From assembly GCA_031308135.1 (NCBI GenBank), contig JAHLJT010000631.1, positions 196,778,685-196,842,684 on the forward strand: a DNA stretch of 64,000 nucleotides, given 5' to 3'. Under the pieces are notes generated by a model, which was not told where the DNA came from, searched no databases, and was given only the letters and a program-made list of their open reading frames with translations. Source of the DNA: Acheta domesticus. Lineage: Eukaryota; Arthropoda; Insecta; Orthoptera; Gryllidae. The position numbers and the translations under genes were made by a program. Shown piece by piece: positions 58,196 through 64,000 of the stretch (its first letter is position 1; each line of letters starts with the position of its first letter).

Positions 58196-59234
58196 GAAGA
58201 TTTTATATAATATAAACAAAAAACAGGAAGTGATGAGCAGCATCTGGACTATCGTATGATGTAACAACTGTAATTTCGCCTTTGTTGTCTAAGAAAATTT
58301 TAATACAAATTCCACCTAACATTAATGAACCAATGCAATTGATTCCAGCAATGTTTCACATTTTTCCTTAGCACACTTCGAAATATTCTTCTCTGTTTTT
58401 TCTTTCTGTGGGCTGATCTTACACACCGAGTACATTTTTTAACTGTTGAATTGAAATGAATTGAATTAATGCCTTATTTTTACGTAGCTAGTCTCAGGCC
58501 ATGAGGCCTGCTCTTCCGTCTGACCACCCAACTGTTCGTAACTGTGGAGAGATAACATAGATTTCATTAAAAAATTGAATGTGTGATTTCATGAAAAAAT
58601 TATATTACAAAATACTGCAGAAAGCAAACAAATTAGTACTGTATCTGTAACACTGTTCTTCAATGATTAATGAATCAATCTACTTAATAATAAATTTAAC
58701 TTGCTTGTACATAACATATAGATCTTTTACTGACATGCTTAAAATAGCATCACTGAATGTACTAAGTGAAAAGCTTCATAGTTTTCATGCAAACGGTTCG
58801 ACTTGTTTTTTGTAAATATTCTTGCAAATGTAATATTATGACTGAACACGCTGACTTCAAATGTTGACCGAATCACTGCTAATAATGACAATACTGGCAC
58901 AGATGAAACACATACCAAACCGGTTAATCTCGGGATTACTGTGCACCTACTTCACTATTACACCAGAGCAGGATATCGCTTGAATTTACGTAATCCATTT
59001 CACTACCATTCGGTGCTCTGGAATGTTATCGTTCACCGGAGAGGAATCTTTTTATTAAATTGTTTTTATTATCAAACCTAAAAAGATAATCTTCACTCTT
59101 CACCATTCAGAATCGTCCATTCTTTGCCAATATTGTTTCCTTCTTCTTTTTCCGTCGAATAACGTCAAAAGATGTAAAAGCTTTCTCTGTCAGTTATAGT
59201 TTGACTTAGTTCATGGCCTCCTCCGCCGAGGCTT
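58196..59234. other. Stretch with no recognised gene
   Basis: AT-rich. AGGCCATGAGGCCTG (58496-58510) is a small near-palindrome. Confidence 0.4.
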
Positions 59235-59640
59235 GTGATAGAGGTGGTATTGGTAATTTCGGTGAGCGCCGTACAAGAAAAATGTAATAGAATGTCTAGT
59301 TTGTATATCTTTTTGTAGATTCTAATGCGGAGAACAATCCTTTTAGGCCTTTCACCTCAAAATTGTAAGTTTTAAAACCCTAGAATGCATCGTTTAGAAG
59401 TTATTTAACTATATACATTTTGACAAAGGGGTCATGTGTTGCGGGTTGCATTTAAAACGAATATTTAGATGCGTTTTCTTTTCAACAAATCCTTCACATT
59501 TTAAAAGTCAAAGTGCAATTTGTCACGTCTCCGTGAAATTTTCTTTCTTTTCAGACCTCATTGATAACGATTGGTTGCGTGTGAGAGCCGCAACGGAAAG
59601 GTATACTACTGAAATAATGCAGGAGACGATGGGTAAAAAT
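59235..59640. repeat. Dispersed repeat, second copy
   Basis: Counterpart of 57785-58195, described there. The similarity ends near 59640, inside the exon-like segment 59555-59706. Confidence 0.75.
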
Positions 59641-59706
59641 CAAACTTTAAGAGACAAACTTAAAGAAACCGTTTCAAATATCGCAACAAAACTGTCTGCA
59701 GATAAC
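59555..59706 (+). CDS. Exon-like segment of unknown product
   Basis: A 152-bp open segment between a strong acceptor, TTCTTTCTTTTCAG, and a consensus donor, AAC|GTGAGT. It enters one base into a codon and leaves in phase 0. The 50 residues include RAATERYTTEIMQET, then KNQTLRDKLKETVSNIATKL, with the heptad spacing of an amphipathic helix. No family is recognised. The entering phase does not fit the Methuselah exons. Its first half overlaps a dispersed repeat, so it could be an exonised repeat or a false exon. Confidence 0.35.
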
Positions 59707-60040
59707 GTGAGTACTCACTGATCGATAGAGTGTACCATTAGTACTTACTTTAAACCATACTACTAAATACTTACCATTACACACTAATAAATAACTAGCA
59801 AATATTACCATCATATATTTTTTACATCACTTGACAATAACCTGTTAATTAAAGAAATGTATTTAATTTTTTTTTAAAAAGGTATTTAACAAGCCATTTT
59901 GGTTATTGTTTTGTTCTACCTTAAAATTAAAACGTCCATATTTTTCAAAACGTTCGCAAGATCCTGAAGTCAAATGATATGCACTTGCCAACAATATAGA
60001 TGTCCCTGTTTATTTGCAATTTTATCTCATTACGAACATT
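59707..60040. other. Short stretch, nothing recognised
   Basis: AT-rich spacer without coding or repeat signals. Confidence 0.4.
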
Positions 60041-60044
60041 GACG

Positions 60045-60400
60045 GTGGTGGATTTTCAGTGCTACCTTCATAGCAGGGTCGAATTCAATCATCGTCTGCA
60101 TTGATCGTTTTCGTCTGCTACATCAACCATCGTCTGCTCTGTCTTCCTTCCTGCTGCGAATGCTGTAGAAGAATAGCTGTAGAAGTAGCTATCAAATAAA
60201 CTCTGGTCCGCACGCGATCTTCCCTTTCTCATCTGTCTCTCCTCCTTTCTCTTTACACACGCATATACTACTTATATTTTCTATACCACCATTCTAGTCG
60301 GGAGACCAGTCGGAAGCATAGACTTTATCTGGGCTGTGGTGAAACCCGTTCGGAGGAGATTCCTGGAGGTGGGCAAACTGGCAAGCCGAGACTGGATCTC
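60045..60400 (+). repeat. SINE-like dispersed repeat, copy 3
   Basis: Shares with 9430-9835 the GGTGGTGGATTTTC start, AGGGTCGAATTCA, CATCGTCTGC, a CT-rich middle, GGGAGACCAGTCGGAAGC and GGAGGAGATTCCTGG in order. Confidence 0.72.
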
Positions 60401-60439
60401 ACGTTTCAGTGGGAAGAAAATCCACCACCTTCCGGGATA

Positions 60440-60745
60440 ACTAGTGGTGCTAAAAGTGCACGTGCTTTCTCGCCCGTATTTTCATGCAAAATTACACAAA
60501 AAGTACTCAATTTTTCGAAATAGATTCCATTAAGGGCAAAATTCTCTATCTTCATAACTGTAGTTGTACAAAGACACCGAAAAAAATGAATTTTTACATT
60601 AAAAAAATTGTTTTCATCAAAAATGAGCCCACAAAACATGGATTCTGGGTACACCACGTGTTAGAGATTTTTTTCTAAATTAAGCAACTGGATTTATCCG
60701 CTTTTTCGTTACCAGGGTCCGGCAATCAGAGTTTTTCTGCTGTGT
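60440..60745 (-). repeat. Partial copy of the foldback family arm
   Basis: Matches the right arm of the palindrome (about 40150-40740): ATCTTCATAACTGTAGTTG, ACACCGAAAAAAATG, CACCACGTGTTAGAGATTTT, AATTAAGCAACTGGATTTAT and CGGCAATCAG. Internal parts are deleted relative to the full arm. Confidence 0.8.
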
Positions 60746-60889
60746 AAGCGGTACTGTAAACTGTGTAAAAATTCACAGTTTTTTCTACTGTGTAAGCGGT
60801 AGCGAGAAAGTAAAAAAGCACTGCAATTACGTGACTAATGATATGAGTATTAGACGTGCCTGGAATCAATATTCACTCGCTCGCTCGAA

Positions 60890-61065
60890 TGCAGTTCTCC
60901 TAACGAGAGGCACAGCTCTGAGCCGGGCCGAGGCGCTGGCGAGGGCGAGGCGGGGGCGTGGGCGGGGGCGGTTGCCTTTGGGCGGAGGGGCGGACGCGGC
61001 GGGGCGGGGCGGCGAGGGAATGGCGGGGTGATTTGCGAGCCGCAAGCGCGACTGTTGGCACGCGG
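60890..61065. other. Short GC-rich island
   Basis: About 175 bases of GGGCGGGGGCGG and GAGGGCGAGGCGGGGG sequence, with GC-box-like motifs, in an AT-rich region. It could be a promoter-type island. No transcript structure can be supported. Confidence 0.35.
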
Positions 61066-61385
61066 CGCAGTTTTAATAAATGACTAATTACACAGTATAA
61101 CAGCCTTGTCTATTGTCAATGGAACTAATTAATTAAAAATAACGACGACTGGCCCAGCCCGGAAGCACAGGGCGGCTGCTGGGAAGTGGAGCAACGAGGA
61201 GAGGAAGGGAGATGCTGGGGAATACCAGGCCGTGGGGCGATTTTCTGAAGTTCTGCAGAAATGAAATTAAGGTTTTTCTTCAAGGCAAAAGATGCCAACA
61301 ACAACACATCGTTCGCGAAAACATAATTTTACTAGCTCTCAGGTAGTGGGCTATGGCAGTAATTAGCATTTTGTATTTATAAATG
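61066..61385. other. Short stretch, nothing recognised
   Basis: No gene or repeat recognised. Confidence 0.35.
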
Positions 61386-61920
61386 CAAGCTGAACCCGTG
61401 CGAAAATTTTTCACATTTGTTCTTTTGAAGAACATTGAAATTCATAATTTTTAAACCTATATTCAATTCGTAAATGGTAATTTAAAGTTTAAAATGATGT
61501 ATTTTGAGAAGAATCAGCTAACACATATTTTTTTGTATTATTTTATCGAATTATTTTCATTTACCATCATTGACGCACCAACAAGGGAATCGTGTGGATT
61601 CTGCTGCAAACGCGACGGAAACGGGTTTCGTGACCTCAACTGCTAACAGAGCAAAGACCGTCAGAAGTCAAATACCCTATTTACAATATTCTTTTCACGC
61701 ACACAAATGCAAATGAATAGTATCTTTCTCTTAAGTGCTAAGCTTGGAATGAAATATCTAAAAAATTCATTTTTTAAATTAAGACATAGAAAAAAAATTG
61801 TGTCTAAGAGACACGAAAATCTAGTTTTAAAGCTCTAAAAAGGATCGTTTTCGAGTTATGCACGACAGTAGAGTGTTGAAGCTTGTGAGTTGCATCTGCA
61901 CGCTATTATATTTTAGTTAA
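61386..61920 (-). repeat. Helitron-like end, second copy
   Basis: The minus-strand terminus near 61390 reads TTTTCGCACGGGTTCAGC, similar to the Helitron end at 57296. At 61795-61905 there are diverged words of the adjoining repeat (CTAAAAAGGATCGTTTTCGAGTTAT and GTGAGTTGCAT). Orientation agrees with the 57-kb copy. More decayed, so less certain. Confidence 0.45.
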
Positions 61921-63809
61921 TTTATTAATATTGTAAAACATTTCATATATACATCTTATCTTTCTACACACCTTCATAACTAAGCATTAACTGTGCCAAA
62001 TTTCATATACCCCGTGTGCGCAATGTGCTTAAACATGGGTACAAAATGTTAACTTCACGTATTAATATACAGGTGTCCGGGGAGGAAACGTCGAAACTTC
62101 GAAAATAAGCTCTTAGGACAATTCTAAGCATATTTTGTCTAATAAACTACATGGATATTCCCAATGGTTGAGGCGCAATTATCATTCAAAAGTTGGTTTG
62201 GAAATATGCTTTCTAGGCAAAACTTTATATTGTAAAAGCATACAAACACTCCAAAAACAGCTAAATTGTTTATTATTTACAAAATAAATGAATGTATTTG
62301 TTCAGAAAGAAAAATTAACCGAGAAATAAAAAAGCGGTCGAATTGTGTAAATTGGGTGCTTTTTTATTTTTGGGTTAATTTTTAATTTTGATCAAAATTA
62401 TTCATTTCCTTTGGAAATAATAAATCGACCAGTTGAGTCACGCTGAATGTCGTTTAGGTACTAACTAAACTTGATTCCTAAACTCAATTCAACCTCACAA
62501 TTACGTTTTCGTCTAATTTCCTGTGAAATGCTATTGTATAATTTACCAGAATAACCTCTACACAGCCAGTTATAGACATAACCAGGTGACTGATATCGTA
62601 AACAGTGACAATGCAGTTGAAAACCATAACGCCAGAGCTGCAAGAGAGACCTTTCGTCAGTACTCGATGCCACGGTACAATTTACTATTGTAGAATACAA
62701 TTTATGCATACATCAAATTTGTTTAAACGGTGTGAACTCAGAAGGAAAAGTAAATCATAGCTATGAATTAAACAATGTGCAGGAGTGATGGTCAATGTGT
62801 AAAGTATCCGAGTTATATTTAATTTAAGTTTTCAAAGCCAACAGTTTTTAACATCTGAATTTTCTCCGACTCAGATATCGAATATTGTCATTTCCTTAAA
62901 AGCATTTATAGCCAAAGCGCATTTAAATTTTGCCAAAGTAATGGTAGAAAAGGATTCAAAAATAAATCGAGATGGCAATTTTTTTCCATTACAAAATTTG
63001 AATCAACAGTATTATAAATGTATAAGTCCCACAATTGGTGTGAGTTTGTACATGTTTCAAATGTGTCTTAAATGTAATATGTTAATTTAGAAATTAGAAT
63101 TAAAAAAATCCTCCTTCATCTTCTTCCTTCATATGGAGCTGAGATCTGAAAGCCTTAAAGAGGTAACAACCTACTTCGGACTTTTGAACGGAAAATATTT
63201 CCGAAAACACACGGTCCTGTTGATGTAAAATTAGATATTGAAAACTATGTTTTCATATATTGGTATCAGGTACAATTTTTGAAATTCAAGTAATCTTTCA
63301 AAAACCATTTTTCAGAGACGGTACATTTTCAGGTTAGTGCAGTATACACTTAATACTATTAACGTGCTCTTAATATCGTCGATCCTTTTGTATATGAAGG
63401 GTTTTGGTTTATAACATCTTTTGAGTTTACTACTCAACCAAATGTCATTATTTCTTGCTTTACATGAAAAGTATAGAGACCGAGAATAATCGTATTAAGC
63501 GATTACATATTATAAAATTAAATATCAATAATTTCTTAAAATTAAAGGAATGATAGCTTACCTTATGTTATTTGTTCATTACATAGTGTTGCTGGAATCG
63601 CTACATCAAAAACAGTTGTTTCATTGATATTATTTCATTTTGTATGTTAGTGTTATATTGTTAATGGCAGACCAACGATTTGCAGGAAAATTTGAAAAAT
63701 TAGATTAATATTCATATGATTTTAAAAAAATTTAATGGATATGTATCAGACAAGCCTTAGAAAAAGATGAAATTACACACATTGACAATTGGAGCTACCT
63801 AGCAAAAAC
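61921..63809. other. Long AT-rich stretch, nothing certain
   Basis: At 62072-62110 GTGTCCGGGGAGGAAACGTC with GAAACTTCGAAAA looks like the edge of another mobile element, but I could not define it. No gene was recognised. Confidence 0.35.
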
Positions 63810-64000
63810 AACTAGAGGTGCTACAGAATGGCACAGACTTTCCCGTATTAGTTTTCTATTTTCTTGGGTCTTCGCTACCTAATCGGAATTGTCACATACT
63901 CTTTCTTGCCAGCTACAATCTATCACCGCCAAAAGTACATTTTTTTGTCATTTTCTTAATTTTTCGGTTTCCTATTGGTAGAACGAAAATATTAATTTTA
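63810..64000 (+). repeat. Dispersed repeat, right copy (pair with 54-243)
   Basis: Same orientation and clear similarity to 54-243 across its whole visible length, running off the window edge. Described under the left copy. Confidence 0.8.

Noticed and set aside
59434..59721. A Methuselah-like exon continuing the receptor gene
   Set aside because: The entering phase differs from the four receptor exons, and the residues lack transmembrane or ectodomain character.
54..64000. The two window-edge repeats as LTRs or TIRs of one giant mobile element
   Set aside because: They are in direct orientation, diverged, run beyond the window on the right, and the interval contains a host gene and many independent insertions.

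Overview
This is nuclear DNA from an animal, almost certainly an insect. The one host gene I can read is a Methuselah-like receptor, a family best known in arthropods. The transposon complement (Tc1 with CACTGAAGAGCC ends, Jockey-type and other LINEs, a Penelope-like element, Helitrons, tRNA-derived SINEs) and the kilobase introns full of repeats suggest a large, repeat-rich genome. A polyneopteran (orthopteroid or similar) is my best guess, but this is inference. No bacterial operons, CRISPR arrays or cellular RNA genes are present.

Host gene. On the + strand, four coding exons at 15090-15320, 17559-17738, 20544-20915 and 23937-24134 splice in phase 0 at every junction. They encode about 327 residues: a signal peptide followed by a cysteine-rich ectodomain that looks like two consecutive Methuselah-type modules. 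No seven-transmembrane region was recognised in the remaining 40 kb, so the 3' part probably lies beyond the window or in exons too short for me to see.

Layout. 1-4165 is a dispersed repeat followed by a roughly 350-bp satellite array. 5.0-7.3 kb is GC-rich tandem and simple repeats. 7.86-8.56 kb is copy A of an unassigned repeat element with a conserved short reading frame. 9.4-14.9 kb holds a SINE-like repeat, a complete but dead Tc1 element, a GC-rich island, a minus-strand LINE and a tRNA-derived SINE. 15.1-24.1 kb is the receptor gene; its third intron carries a 2.0-kb foldback element and a MITE. 25-35 kb contains transposon relics, MITEs, a hammerhead-ribozyme-like hairpin and a 2.0-kb terminal-inverted-repeat transposon with an unfamiliar protein. 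35.7-43 kb has a SINE, a solo LTR with clean target duplications, a 2.6-kb near-perfect palindrome and another LINE. 43.7-44.2 kb is a GC-rich triplet island. 49.2-53.5 kb is copy B of the unassigned element, interrupted by an LTR-like insertion and by a Penelope-like retroelement with a 13-bp target duplication. 53.6-64 kb holds further repeat copies, a LINE, Helitron 3' ends, an exon-like segment and a second copy of the repeat that opens the window.

Most of the sequence is nested, decayed mobile DNA. The observations most worth following are the two-copy unassigned element with its conserved frame, the 2.0-kb TIR transposon, the two hammerhead-like motifs, the large palindromes and the duplicated receptor ectodomain.
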